Shown here in pieces: positions 7,822-16,595 of a stretch of DNA of 64,000 nucleotides. Origin of the DNA: HLUCCA09 sp965277275 (GTDB taxonomy: Bacteria; Pseudomonadota; Alphaproteobacteria; Rhodobacterales; Rhodobacteraceae); assembly GCA_965277275.1 (NCBI GenBank), contig CBDICG010000001.1, positions 992,001-1,056,000 of the forward strand, written 5' to 3'. Position 1 is the first letter of the stretch; each line of letters opens with the position of its first letter. The translations under genes were made by a program, and so were the position numbers. The notes under the pieces are model-generated. The model was given only the letters and a program-made list of their open reading frames with translations. It was not told the origin of the DNA and ran no database searches.

Positions 7822-8979
7822 CTAGCGGAACATCGGCGGGCGCGCGTCCTGCCACGCGCCGTCCTCTCCTGCCGACGCGACCGCGGCATAGACGGCGGCC
7901 ATGGAGCGCACGCCGTCTGAAGCCTTGGGATAGAGCGTCGCCGCCGCGTCCGGCGCCCGGCCTGCCTTGGCCGCACCCACGGCTTCCGCGAGATCAACGT
8001 AGATGTTGGCGACCGCGAGCGGGAACCCTTCGGGCGAGCCGATCACGACGCGGCTGAGGCGGGCGGCATCGGGGGTCAGGCTCGCATCGCCCTTCTCCAG
8101 GATCTCCGTCCGGCCGCCGAGGCGCTGATAATAGACCTGGTTCGGCTGCTCCTGGGCCCAGCGGAACGCGCCCGTTTCGCCAAAGATCTGAATGTCGAGC
8201 CCGTGCTGGCGCCCGATGGCGACCGTCGACGTCCAGAGCCGCCCCACGGTGCCGCCCTCCATGCGGAAATTGACCATCGCGTCGTCTTCCAGCGTCCGCC
8301 CCGGCACGAGCGAGGCGAAATCCGCCGAAACCTTCGATACTTCGTCGCCGGTGATGAAAGACGCCAGATGCAGCGCGTGGATGCCGCAATCGGCCATCTG
8401 GCCCGAAACACCCGCCTGTGCCGGGTCGTAGCGCCAGCGCACGCGCGGATTGTCCGCGTCTGCCGCGTCGGCGTGGTGACCGTGCGAGAAGTTCGCCACG
8501 ACAAGGCGGACCTTGCCGATCTCGCCTGCCGCCACCAGAGCCCGCATGTGGCGCACCATCGGATAGGCCGAGTAGCAGTAGTTCACCGCGCAGATCCTGC
8601 CCGTGGCCTCCGCGGTGCGGACGATCTCTTCGCCCTCTTCCACCGTCATTGTCATGGGCTTTTCGCAAAGCACGTTGAACCCGGCCTCCAGAAAGGCCTT
8701 CGTGATCTCGAAATGGGTCGCGTTGGGGGTGGCGACGGTCACGAGGTCGATCTTGTCCTCCCGGCCCCTCTCGCCCTCCAGCATCTCGCGCCAGTCGCCA
8801 TAAGCGCGGTCCGCCGCGACACCGAGGGACTGCGCGTAGGCGCGCCCCTTCCCGGCGTCCACGTCGAGCGCTCCGGCGGTGAACTCGAAGAGCCCGTCGG
8901 CCTGCGCGCCAAGCCGATGCGCCGGGCCGATCTGGCTGCCTTCGCCACCGCCGACCATGCCCCATTTCAGTTTTGCCAT
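7822..8979 (-). CDS. Gfo/Idh/MocA family oxidoreductase, third gene of the leftward iol arm
   Basis: 385 residues from the ATG at 8979; a GTG at 8988 in frame is the alternative start. The N-terminal Rossmann fold begins LKWGMVGGGEGSQIGPAHR, and the catalytic-site CEKPMTMTVEEGEE is typical of the inositol-dehydrogenase superfamily. It probably oxidises a sugar or cyclitol with NAD(P). It follows the IolE-like gene by 24 nt, so the two are probably co-transcribed with the gene at 9894. The two paralogues of this arm and IolG at 16592 give three such enzymes, suggesting use of inositol stereoisomers or glycosides (inference). Confidence 0.82.
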   Translation of the reverse strand: MAKLKWGMVGGGEGSQIGPAHRLGAQADGLFEFTAGALDVDAGKGRAYAQSLGVAADRAYGDWREMLEGERGREDKIDLVTVATPNATHFEITKAFLEAGFNVLCEKPMTMTVEEGEEIVRTAEATGRICAVNYCYSAYPMVRHMRALVAAGEIGKVRLVVANFSHGHHADAADADNPRVRWRYDPAQAGVSGQMADCGIHALHLASFITGDEVSKVSADFASLVPGRTLEDDAMVNFRMEGGTVGRLWTSTVAIGRQHGLDIQIFGETGAFRWAQEQPNQVYYQRLGGRTEILEKGDASLTPDAARLSRVVIGSPEGFPLAVANIYVDLAEAVGAAKAGRAPDAAATLYPKASDGVRSMAAVYAAVASAGEDGAWQDARPPMFR

Positions 8980-9003
8980 GCTCTTCACTCTCTGCTGGCG
9001 GCT

Positions 9004-9897
9004 TCAGAAGCCGATGGATGCCAGGTAGCGGCGGTTGATCTTTGCATCGCCGAGCGGGTCCGTGTCCGGCAGCGTCGGGTCGCAATCCTGCTCCACGGTG
9101 CACCAGCCGTCGAAGCCCGAGTCGATCAGCAATTGCCGAACGCGCGGAAACTCAACGTCGCCATCCCCTAGGTTGCAAAAGATCCCCTGCCCGCAGGCCT
9201 CGTAGAACCCGGTGCCCTTGGCGATGACATCGGCCTTCACAGCGGGGTCGATGTCCTTGAAATGCATGTAGGAGATCCGGCCCATGTGCCGCTCCATGAA
9301 CGCCACCGGATCGAACCCGGCATAGGAATGGTGGCCGGTGTCGAAGCAGATCTTCAGGAAGCTCTCGTCAACTTCGCTCAGCAGCCGCTCCAGCTCCGGC
9401 TCGAAATCCATGAACCCGGCGGCATGGGCGTGGATGCCGACAGTCAGGCCATACTCCACCGCCCCCATCCTGGCGACATGGGCGATGCGGTCGCGGTAAG
9501 CCGCCCACTCGGCGGCGTCCATCTGCTCGGCGGCGTCGGCGCGGCCCGCCGTGGGGGCGCGACGCTCGGAGATCGAGTCGATCAGCACGAGATGCTGCGC
9601 CCCGTGCGCCACGAGCGCCTTGCAGGTGCGCACCGAGCCGTCGAGCACGTCCTCCCACTGCGCGGGATCATGGAACGCGCGGAAGACGACGCCGCCGATC
9701 AGCGTCTGGCCATGCTCGGCCAGTGCGTCCGCCACCTGTGGCGGATCCTCGGGCATGAAGCCAACGGGGCCAAGCTCAATGCCGGTGTAGCCCGCTTCCG
9801 CGTTCTCGCGCAGCACGTCGCGCCAATCGGGGTTGCGCGGATCACCCGCGAATTCGACGCCCCAGGAGCAGGGAGCGTTGCCGATCTGAATGGTCAT
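9004..9897 (-). CDS. IolE-like sugar phosphate isomerase/epimerase (candidate 2-keto-myo-inositol dehydratase)
   Basis: 297 residues of the AP-endonuclease-2-like TIM-barrel family. It starts IQIGNAPCSWGVEF, as in IolE and IolH proteins, and shows metal-site segments TVGIHAHAAGFM, CFDTGHHSYAGFD, ISYMHFKDID and a late CTVEQDCDP. IolE converts 2-keto-myo-inositol to the trione diol that IolD cleaves. The rightward arm contains iolD, C, B, J and G but no other iolE, so this gene is the natural candidate for that step. IolH or IolI identity cannot be excluded by eye. Its ATG overlaps the stop of the upstream oxidoreductase (ATGA, 9894-9897). Confidence 0.78.
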   Translation of the reverse strand: MTIQIGNAPCSWGVEFAGDPRNPDWRDVLRENAEAGYTGIELGPVGFMPEDPPQVADALAEHGQTLIGGVVFRAFHDPAQWEDVLDGSVRTCKALVAHGAQHLVLIDSISERRAPTAGRADAAEQMDAAEWAAYRDRIAHVARMGAVEYGLTVGIHAHAAGFMDFEPELERLLSEVDESFLKICFDTGHHSYAGFDPVAFMERHMGRISYMHFKDIDPAVKADVIAKGTGFYEACGQGIFCNLGDGDVEFPRVRQLLIDSGFDGWCTVEQDCDPTLPDTDPLGDAKINRRYLASIGF

Positions 9898-11015
9898 GGG
9901 GTGTCCTCGGGCTGGGTAACGTCGTGCCAGCGGCGATCCGCGTGGGAGCGGCGGGCGGCGGCGGCCACTTCTGCCACCGCGAGCCCGTCGCGGAAGGTCG
10001 GCCAGACGGGTTGCCCCGTCTCGATTGCCTGCAGGAAATCGCGCGCTTCGATGATGATCTGGTCCTGGTAGCCGGTGCCGTGACCGGGCCCCTGGCAGAA
10101 AGGTTCGTAATCTGGGTGGGCCGGGCCGGTCAGGATCTTGACGAAGCCGCGTGTCGCCTCGGGGCCTTCCGCGCGATAGAGCCAGAGCGCGTTCTGGTCT
10201 TCCTGATCGAAGCGGAGAGCGCCGTCGGTGCCTGTGATTTCATAGGCATAGCCCATCTTCTTGCCGTGGGCGATCCGGCTGAAAAAGAGGTGCCCCATCG
10301 CGCCGGAGCCAAAGCGCACCATCATCTGCGCCTGATCGTCGTTCGTCACGGGCGCGCCGCCGCGCGTCGCGTGCACCGTCTCGATCTCGGCCATGACAGA
10401 GGCGATCGGCCCCGCCAGCGCAAGGGCCGCGTTGACCATATGGGGCGCGAGATCCCCCATCGTGCCGTTCGCATCGCCGTGGGCGCGCCATGTCGCGGGC
10501 TCAGTGGCGTCGGCGTAGAAATCCTCGGTGTGCTCGCCCCGCAGCCAGACGACACGGCCGATCGCACCCTCGGCAATGAGCTGGCGGGCAAACTGCGTGG
10601 CGGGCGTGCGCACGTAGTTGAAGCCGATCATGTTGGCGACGCCCGCCTTTTCCGCCGCCGCCACCAGCGCGCGCGCGTCCTCGATCGAGGCGCCGAGCGG
10701 CTTTTCACAGAAGACGGGCTTGCCCAGCGCGAATGCCGCCTCGGCGATCTCGCGGTGCGTTTCCTGCGGCGAGGCGATGATAACCGCCTCCACACCCGGA
10801 TTGTCGACAAGCGCGCGCCAGTCCTCCGCGCCCCTGGCAAATCCGAAGGCGCGGGCATAGCGCTCCGCACTGGCGGGCGACGACGCGGCGACGGCCTCGA
10901 GCCGTGGTCGCAGCGCAGTGTCGAACACCGCCCCCACCGCCGACATGGCAACCGCATGGGCCTTGCCCATGTAGCCGCCACCGACGATTCCGATGCCGAT
11001 TTCAGTGGTCTTCAC
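9894..11015 (-). CDS. Gfo/Idh/MocA family oxidoreductase, first gene of the leftward iol arm
   Basis: 373 residues from a GTG at 11015 preceded by GGAGGGG. The frame runs open far upstream, but that extension is antisense to iolD and is not coding. The Rossmann motif IGIGIVGGGYMGKAHA sits at the N-terminus and the catalytic CEKPLGASIEDARAL lies near residue 100. The TMGDLAPHMVNAALAL segment is typical of inositol-2-dehydrogenase-like enzymes. It probably oxidises an inositol isomer or glycoside in the cytoplasm. The divergent promoter it shares with iolD contains the LacI-type palindrome at 11043-11060. Confidence 0.83.
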   Translation of the reverse strand: MKTTEIGIGIVGGGYMGKAHAVAMSAVGAVFDTALRPRLEAVAASSPASAERYARAFGFARGAEDWRALVDNPGVEAVIIASPQETHREIAEAAFALGKPVFCEKPLGASIEDARALVAAAEKAGVANMIGFNYVRTPATQFARQLIAEGAIGRVVWLRGEHTEDFYADATEPATWRAHGDANGTMGDLAPHMVNAALALAGPIASVMAEIETVHATRGGAPVTNDDQAQMMVRFGSGAMGHLFFSRIAHGKKMGYAYEITGTDGALRFDQEDQNALWLYRAEGPEATRGFVKILTGPAHPDYEPFCQGPGHGTGYQDQIIIEARDFLQAIETGQPVWPTFRDGLAVAEVAAAARRSHADRRWHDVTQPEDTP

Positions 11016-11042
11016 GGCGGTGCACCCCTCCTCCCAATTCGG

Positions 11043-11060
11043 TTTGCAACCGGTTGCAAA
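11043..11060. promoter_or_regulatory. LacI-type operator in the divergent iol promoter
   Basis: TTTGCAACCGGTTGCAAA is a perfect 18-bp palindrome, 28 nt upstream of the leftward GTG start at 11015 and 102 nt upstream of iolD. Its 16-bp core is identical to the site at 4029-4044 beside the LacI gene. Repression of both arms by that regulator is inferred. Confidence 0.85.
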
Positions 11061-11162
11061 TCGCGTATCCTCAAATCGCGCGCGGAGCAACGCAGAAGTG
11101 CCCGAATTGCGCGACGCCCGGAGACCGGACAATCCGGTGCGGGCACATAGGGAGGACGCTGC

Positions 11163-13028
11163 ATGTCGGACGAGACCATCCGCCTGACGACGGCTCAGGC
11201 TATCATTCGCTGGCTCAACGCCCAGTTCATCGAGATCGACAGGGAGCGCACCCGGATCTGCGGTGGCGGGTTCGGGATCTTTGGCCATGGCAACGTCACG
11301 TGCCTCGGCGAAGCGCTCTACGACCATCGTGAGACACTGCCGCTCTATCGTGGGCAAAACGAACAGGGCATGGGCTTTGCCGCGGCGGCCTACGCGAAAT
11401 ACCACCTGCGCCAGCGCTTCATGCTGTGCACCGCCTCCGCCGGCCCCGGCACCGCGAACCTGCTCACCGCCTCGGCGCTGGCGCACGCGAATCGCCTGCC
11501 CATGCTCATGCTTTGCGGCGACACGTTCCTGACGCGCCTGCCCGACCCGGTTCTGCAACAGATCGAGCATTTCAACGACCCGACCCACGGGCTGAACGAC
11601 GCCTTCAAGGCCGTCACCCGGTACTGGGATCGGATCACGCACCCCGCGCAGGTCATCCAGTCGCTGCCCGCGGCCCTCGCGGTGATGCTCGATCCCGGCG
11701 AGTGTGGCCCGGCCTTCTTCGCCCTGCCGCAGGACGTGCAGGGCTGGAGCTACGACTACCCGGTTTCGTTCTTCGCGGACCGCACGCACCGTATCCGCCG
11801 CCAGACGCCAGACGCCGCCGAAATCGCCGACGCCGCGGCCCTCCTGCGCAGCGCCGAACGCCCCGCGATCATCGCGGGTGGCGGGGTCCAGTACTCCCGC
11901 GCCGTTGCGGAGCTGACCGCCTTCGCCGAAGCCCACGACATCCCCGTTATCGAGACCATCGCCGGGCGCGCGAACCTCATCGCGACGCACCCGCTCAACA
12001 TCGGCCCCGTGGGCGTCACCGGCTCCGACAGCGCCAATGCGGTCGCCGAAGCGGCAGACGTGATCCTCTCGGTCGGATCCCGCTTGCAGGACTTCACGAC
12101 CGGGTCCTGGACAGCCTTCGCGAAGGAAGCGCGGTTCATCTCGCTCAATGCCGCGCGCCACGACGCGGGCAAGCACATGTCCCTTCCCGTCGTGGGGGAC
12201 GCCAAGCTGGGGTTGGGCGCGCTCGCCGCCGCGATGGAGGGCTACAGCGCGCCCGAGCAATGGGTGAGCTTTGCCAAGGGCGAGCGCACGAAGTGGGATG
12301 CCTACGTCGCCGAGAACGTGCGCGCGGGCAACCGCCCCGCCTCCTACGCGCAGGCCATCGGCGTGGTGAACGACCTCTGCGCCCCGCGCGACCGTGTTGT
12401 CGCCGCCGCCGGCGGCCTGCCCGCCGAGGTCACCGCCAACTGGCGGACGCTCGATATCGGCACCGTCGATGTGGAGTTCGGCTTTTCCTGCATGGGCTAC
12501 GAGATCGCGGGGGGCTGGGGCGCGCGCATCGCGCAATCCGAGAAGGAGCCCGACGCCGACACGATCGTCTTTTGCGGCGACGGCTCGTATCTCTTGATGA
12601 ACTCCGACATCTACTCCTCTATTCTGACGCGCAAAAAGCTCATCCTCCTCGTGCTCGACAACGGTGGCTTCGCGGTCATCAACAAGCTGCAGAACAACAC
12701 CGGCAACGAAAGCTTCAACAACCTCCTTGCCGATGCGCCGACGATCCCGGAGGCCTTCGCGGTGGATTTCGCCGCCCACGCCGCGTCGATGGGGGCCATC
12801 ACGGAGCACGTGGCCAACCCGGCAGAACTCGGCGACGCATTCAAGCGCGCCAAGGCCGCCGACCGCACGAGTGTCATCGTCATGAACGTCGACGCCTACG
12901 AAGGCTGGACAACCGAAGGCCACACATGGTGGGAGGTCGGCACCCCCACCGTCTCCGAGCACGAGAAAGTGCGCACGGCCCACGCCGAGGTCGAGAGCGC
13001 CCGCGCCAAACAGCGCCGGGGGGTCTGA
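11163..13028 (+). CDS. iolD: 3D-(3,5/4)-trihydroxycyclohexane-1,2-dione acylhydrolase (IolD)
   Basis: 621 residues, the usual length for IolD. It is a thiamine-diphosphate enzyme with the N-terminal pyrimidine-binding domain (GQNEQGMGFAAAAYAK with the catalytic Glu), a central domain and the C-terminal diphosphate-binding motif running from CGDGSYLLMNSDI to the LDNGGFAVINK region (GDG-x-NN type). The IolD-specific CGGGFGIFGHGNVTCLGEAL is clear. It hydrolyses the trione ring to 5-deoxy-glucuronate in myo-inositol catabolism. RBS AGGGAGGAC precedes ATG 11163. It is the first gene of a tightly spaced six-gene operon. Confidence 0.95.
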   Translation: MSDETIRLTTAQAIIRWLNAQFIEIDRERTRICGGGFGIFGHGNVTCLGEALYDHRETLPLYRGQNEQGMGFAAAAYAKYHLRQRFMLCTASAGPGTANLLTASALAHANRLPMLMLCGDTFLTRLPDPVLQQIEHFNDPTHGLNDAFKAVTRYWDRITHPAQVIQSLPAALAVMLDPGECGPAFFALPQDVQGWSYDYPVSFFADRTHRIRRQTPDAAEIADAAALLRSAERPAIIAGGGVQYSRAVAELTAFAEAHDIPVIETIAGRANLIATHPLNIGPVGVTGSDSANAVAEAADVILSVGSRLQDFTTGSWTAFAKEARFISLNAARHDAGKHMSLPVVGDAKLGLGALAAAMEGYSAPEQWVSFAKGERTKWDAYVAENVRAGNRPASYAQAIGVVNDLCAPRDRVVAAAGGLPAEVTANWRTLDIGTVDVEFGFSCMGYEIAGGWGARIAQSEKEPDADTIVFCGDGSYLLMNSDIYSSILTRKKLILLVLDNGGFAVINKLQNNTGNESFNNLLADAPTIPEAFAVDFAAHAASMGAITEHVANPAELGDAFKRAKAADRTSVIVMNVDAYEGWTTEGHTWWEVGTPTVSEHEKVRTAHAEVESARAKQRRGV

Positions 13029-13032
13029 CCCG

Positions 13033-13899
13033 ATGGCCGACGGCGCCCCCGCTCCTGCCATGAAGAGCTACACAGCGCAAACGGCCGATCCCGCCGCCAT
13101 CGTGCAGGACCTTCTGCACGGGGCGGGCGCCGTCCGGGTTACCGGCCTCTTCACGCCCGAAGAGATCGCCGAGGCGCGCCGCATCATCATGGCGCACTCC
13201 GAGGCCGCCGCCGAGAAAGTCACGCATTTTCAGGGCGCTGCCGAAGAAGAGGGCACGATCTCGCTCCAGCGTCGGGTATGGAACCTGCTCGCCAAGGGCG
13301 ATGTATTTTCCCGGATGGCCGCGCATCCTGCGCTGATGGCGATCCTGCGCCGGTTCCTCGGCACGGAGTTCATCATGGGCTCCATCGCCGCCAATCGCAT
13401 CCTGCCCGGCGGACCGGGGCAAGAGCCGCATATCGACTACCCCTACTGGGACTTCCACACGCCCGAGACCCATCCCACGGGTCTCAACGCGTCGTTCCCG
13501 ATGAACGCGCAGGTCTCTGTCATCCTTGATCCCTTCACCGAAGAAAGCGGCGCCACCGCCTTTGCCCCTGGCACCCAGAAAGAGCTGCGCTACCCCACCG
13601 AGGCCGACGGCTTCTATGAGCGCTGCGCCCGGATGACGTGCGCGCCCGGCGACGTTGTGCTCTTCTTCGGCGCGGTCTGGCATTGCGCGATGCCCAATCG
13701 CTCGGATCATGACCGCAACGCCGTGCTCATCCAGTACCTGCCGAAATGGGTGAAGCCGATGGAAGACATGCCCGCCGCCCTACCGGCAGAGTTCGTCGCA
13801 GCCGCCAGCCCCGACCTGCGCCAGCTTCTGGGGTTGAACTATCCCTACCCGGAGGTGCTCGACGTCGCCGCCGCCGGCAACACCGAGGGCCGCACATGA
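13033..13899 (+). CDS. Phytanoyl-CoA dioxygenase (PhyH) family Fe(II)/2-oxoglutarate oxygenase within the iol operon
   Basis: 288 residues. The double-stranded beta-helix oxygenase signature is visible: PHIDYPYWD supplies His133 and Asp135, and GAVWHCAMPNRS supplies the second metal ligand His217. A downstream Arg in DRNAVLIQYL probably binds 2-oxoglutarate. Family members hydroxylate small molecules or remove alkyl groups. It starts 4 nt after iolD, and its stop overlaps the start of iolC (ATGA), so it is a full member of the operon. No step of canonical myo-inositol catabolism needs an oxygenase. A plausible role is processing a modified inositol such as an O-methyl inositol (inference). 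All iron-ligand positions are intact. Confidence 0.85.
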   Translation: MADGAPAPAMKSYTAQTADPAAIVQDLLHGAGAVRVTGLFTPEEIAEARRIIMAHSEAAAEKVTHFQGAAEEEGTISLQRRVWNLLAKGDVFSRMAAHPALMAILRRFLGTEFIMGSIAANRILPGGPGQEPHIDYPYWDFHTPETHPTGLNASFPMNAQVSVILDPFTEESGATAFAPGTQKELRYPTEADGFYERCARMTCAPGDVVLFFGAVWHCAMPNRSDHDRNAVLIQYLPKWVKPMEDMPAALPAEFVAAASPDLRQLLGLNYPYPEVLDVAAAGNTEGRT

Positions 13900-14879
13900 G
13901 CGCCTTTCGCGACGCCATCGCCCGCAACAGCTTTGCCGTTTTCGGGCGCGCCGGGATGGACATGTTCGCCGACCCGCCCGGCGTGAAAAGCGAGCACGCC
14001 GAGACCTTTCGCGCCGGGCTCGGCGGCTCGTCGGCCAACATCGCGGCGGGGCTTGCGAAATTCGGCGGCCATGCCGCGCTGGTCACCTCGGTCAGCGACG
14101 ACGCGGTCGGGCGCTTCTGCGTCAACCAGCTGCGCCACTACGGCGTCGATACCGCCCATGTGCGCGCGGTCGGCGGTGAGGTCCGCACATCGTTGGCCGT
14201 CTACGAGAGCGTGCTCGAAGACTTTCAGAATGTCATCTACCGCAACAACGCCGCTGATTTCCAGGTCACCGAGGCCGATGTGGCGGCGGTCGACTACACG
14301 GCCTATGGCGCCCTTGTCACCACCGGCACCGTCTTTGCCGCCGAGCCCTCGCGCTCGGCCCACTTCGCCGCCTTCGAGCGCGCCCGCGCCGCCGGGGTGC
14401 CCGTGATCCTCGACATCGACTACCGCCCCTATTCCTGGCCCTCCGCCGAAGTCGCCGCCGACGTGCTGTCGCGCGCGGGCGCGGCCTCCGACGCGATCAT
14501 CGGCAACGACGAGGAGTTCGGCTTCATGGCAGGAGACATGTCGCTCGGGCTCGACAAGGCGCGCGCACTGGCCGAGGCGGGCGCCGCGCTCGTGATCTAC
14601 AAAATGGGCGAAAAGGGTGCGATCACGTTCTTCGAGGGTGAAGAGATCCATACCGGGATCTACCCCGTCACCGCCGTCAAGCCGAACGGCGCGGGCGACA
14701 GCTTCATGGCCGGGCTCCTTTCCGGCCTCGCAGCCGGGCAGCCCCTGCGCGACGCCATCCTGCGCGGCTCGGCCTGCGCGGCCATCGTCGTCTCGCGCCC
14801 CGGATGCGCGCCCGCCATGCCGGACGAGGCCGACCTCGCCCACTTCCTCGACACCCACGCGGGGCCCACCGCCGCCTAG
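13896..14879 (+). CDS. iolC: 5-dehydro-2-deoxygluconokinase (IolC), PfkB family
   Basis: 327 residues. PfkB signatures 1 and 2 are visible as GLGGSSANIAAGLAKFGG near residue 45 and KPNGAGDSFMAGLLSGL near residue 265, the latter with the catalytic Asp. DIDYRPYSW is typical of IolC. It phosphorylates 2-deoxy-5-keto-gluconate. The product goes to the aldolase encoded two genes later. ATG 13896 overlaps the PhyH stop by 4 nt. Many IolC proteins in other bacteria carry a fused C-terminal DUF2090 aldolase domain; this one does not, consistent with the separate iolJ. Confidence 0.92.
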   Translation: MSAFRDAIARNSFAVFGRAGMDMFADPPGVKSEHAETFRAGLGGSSANIAAGLAKFGGHAALVTSVSDDAVGRFCVNQLRHYGVDTAHVRAVGGEVRTSLAVYESVLEDFQNVIYRNNAADFQVTEADVAAVDYTAYGALVTTGTVFAAEPSRSAHFAAFERARAAGVPVILDIDYRPYSWPSAEVAADVLSRAGAASDAIIGNDEEFGFMAGDMSLGLDKARALAEAGAALVIYKMGEKGAITFFEGEEIHTGIYPVTAVKPNGAGDSFMAGLLSGLAAGQPLRDAILRGSACAAIVVSRPGCAPAMPDEADLAHFLDTHAGPTAA

Positions 14880-14910
14880 CCCCCCGCAGCAGACGCAAAA
14901 AGAGACCGCC

Positions 14911-15753
14911 ATGCATATCCCTCCCTACGACAACGGCAACACACCCATCGTACCCGCAGACGATGCGACGGTTCCGCTGAACTACTTCAACATCGTCAAG
15001 CTGACCGAGGGCCAGAGCTTCACCTACGCCGTCCCCGGCTACGAGACGTGCATCGTCCCCGCCACCGGCACCATCAACGTCACCGTCGGCGACTTCAGCG
15101 CGACCGATCTCGGCGGGCGCGGCACGGATGTGTGGGATGGCGAGCCCGAGGGCGTCTACGTCCCCTCCGGGATGGAGGCCGAGATCACCTGCCGCTCCGG
15201 TGCGGCGGAGGTCTTCATCGCGGGAGCCAAGTACGACGAGGTGCTGGCGCCCTTCGCGGTGCGCGCCGACGAGCTCGATGTCGTCCAGTACGGCTCGGAC
15301 GACACGAAAACCCATCGCAAGATCAAGCACATCCTCGGCCAGAATCAGAAAGACAAGGTCGGGCGCCTGCTGGTGTCCGAGCTCTACACGGTCGGTCAGG
15401 GCGGATGGTCCGGTTTTCCGGCCCACAAGCACGATACCGATCGCCTGCCCGACGAGACGCGCCACGACGAGACCTACAACTTCCGCTTCCGCCCGAACTA
15501 CGGCTCCGGTGTCCAGGTGCTGCAGAAGGGCGAGACGGGCCCGGGCGAGGCGCACCACATCGTCGACGGTTCCACGATCTGCATCGACAAGGGCTATCAT
15601 CCCTGCGTCGTGATGCCGGGCTACGAGATGTACTATTTCACCATCCTCGGCGGCCTCTCGCAGCGCTCGCTCGTGCAGTATTTCGAGCCGACCCACGCCG
15701 AGCAGCTCCACACCATCCCCGGCATCATGGACATGGTGGCGAAGTTCAAATGA
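14911..15753 (+). CDS. iolB: 5-deoxy-glucuronate isomerase (IolB)
   Basis: 280 residues of the IolB/KduI cupin family. Recognisable pieces are SFTYAVPGYETCIVPATGTINVTVG, GYEMYYFTILGG and the metal-binding region WSGFPAHKHDTD. It isomerises 5-deoxy-glucuronate to 2-deoxy-5-keto-gluconate for IolC. The ATG at 14911 is chosen over longer in-frame options because they would overlap iolC extensively and IolB proteins start like this. It is 31 nt after iolC, the widest gap in the operon. The stop overlaps the aldolase start (ATGA, 15750-15753). Confidence 0.93.
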   Translation: MHIPPYDNGNTPIVPADDATVPLNYFNIVKLTEGQSFTYAVPGYETCIVPATGTINVTVGDFSATDLGGRGTDVWDGEPEGVYVPSGMEAEITCRSGAAEVFIAGAKYDEVLAPFAVRADELDVVQYGSDDTKTHRKIKHILGQNQKDKVGRLLVSELYTVGQGGWSGFPAHKHDTDRLPDETRHDETYNFRFRPNYGSGVQVLQKGETGPGEAHHIVDGSTICIDKGYHPCVVMPGYEMYYFTILGGLSQRSLVQYFEPTHAEQLHTIPGIMDMVAKFK

Positions 15754-16595
15754 CCCTGGCGACGCTCGCCGAGGTCCTGCGGCCCGCGATGCGTGACAGC
15801 TACGCCGTGGCCGGGCTCGTCTGCCTCGGCTGGGAAGACATGCGCGCCTATGCCCGCGCCGCCGAGGCCGAGGGGCTGCCGGTGATCCTGCAAGCCGGGC
15901 CGTCCTGCCGGGCGCACACGCCCCTGCCCGTTCTCGGCGCGATGTTCCGCAATCTGGCCGAGAGCGTGTCCGTGCCGGTCGTGGCCCACCTCGACCACGG
16001 CTATACACACGAGGAATGCCGAGAGGCGCTGGAAAGCGGCTTCACCTCGCTGATGTTCGACGGCTCCCGCAAGCCGCTCCGGCAGAACATCGACGAAACC
16101 GCCGCCATCGCCGAGATGGCCCACGCCGCCGGGATCTCCTGCGAGGGCGAGATCGGCTTTGTCGGCTATGCCGACGGCGCCTCTTCGGAAGGGACGGACC
16201 CGGACGAGGCCGCGCAGTTCGCCCGCGAGAGCGGTGTGGACGCGATGGCGATCTCGGTCGGCAACGTGCACCTGCAACAAAACCGTGAGGGCGGGCTCGA
16301 CACAGCCCGCATCGCCGCGATCGAAGCGGCGACGGACGTGCCGCTGGTGATCCACGGCGGCTCCGGTGTGCCGCTCGAGCAGCGCGGCACGCTCGCCCGG
16401 ACCTCCGCGATCTGCAAGATGAACATCGGCACCGAGCTGCGCATGGCGTTCGGCAGCCACCTGCGCGCTGCGCTCGCGTCGGATCCTGAGCGGTTTGATC
16501 GCGTCCAGATCCTGCGCGATGTCGAAGCCCCCCTGCAAGAAGCCGCGCAAGCCGTGTTGCGCGTGCTCGGCCCCGCACGAAAGGACGCCGCATGA
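15750..16595 (+). CDS. iolJ: Class II aldolase IolJ (6-phospho-5-dehydro-2-deoxy-D-gluconate aldolase)
   Basis: 281 residues of the zinc-dependent class II fructose-bisphosphate aldolase family. Metal and substrate motifs are VVAHLDHGYTHEECREAL, CEGEIGFVG, the ISVGNVHLQQ His region and VIHGGSGVPLEQ. In the inositol pathway IolJ cleaves phosphorylated 2-deoxy-5-keto-gluconate to dihydroxyacetone phosphate and malonate semialdehyde. The operon position between iolB and iolG supports this over a glycolytic role. Malonate semialdehyde would then need IolA/MmsA, which is not in this window. Confidence 0.87.
   Translation: MTLATLAEVLRPAMRDSYAVAGLVCLGWEDMRAYARAAEAEGLPVILQAGPSCRAHTPLPVLGAMFRNLAESVSVPVVAHLDHGYTHEECREALESGFTSLMFDGSRKPLRQNIDETAAIAEMAHAAGISCEGEIGFVGYADGASSEGTDPDEAAQFARESGVDAMAISVGNVHLQQNREGGLDTARIAAIEAATDVPLVIHGGSGVPLEQRGTLARTSAICKMNIGTELRMAFGSHLRAALASDPERFDRVQILRDVEAPLQEAAQAVLRVLGPARKDAA

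Noticed and set aside
11016..13061. Open frame extending the 9894 oxidoreductase antisense through all of iolD
   Set aside because: The extension is antisense to a recognised thiamine-diphosphate enzyme, and its Arg/Val/Gly-rich text has no family match. The dehydrogenase fold begins at the GTG at 11015 with a good RBS.
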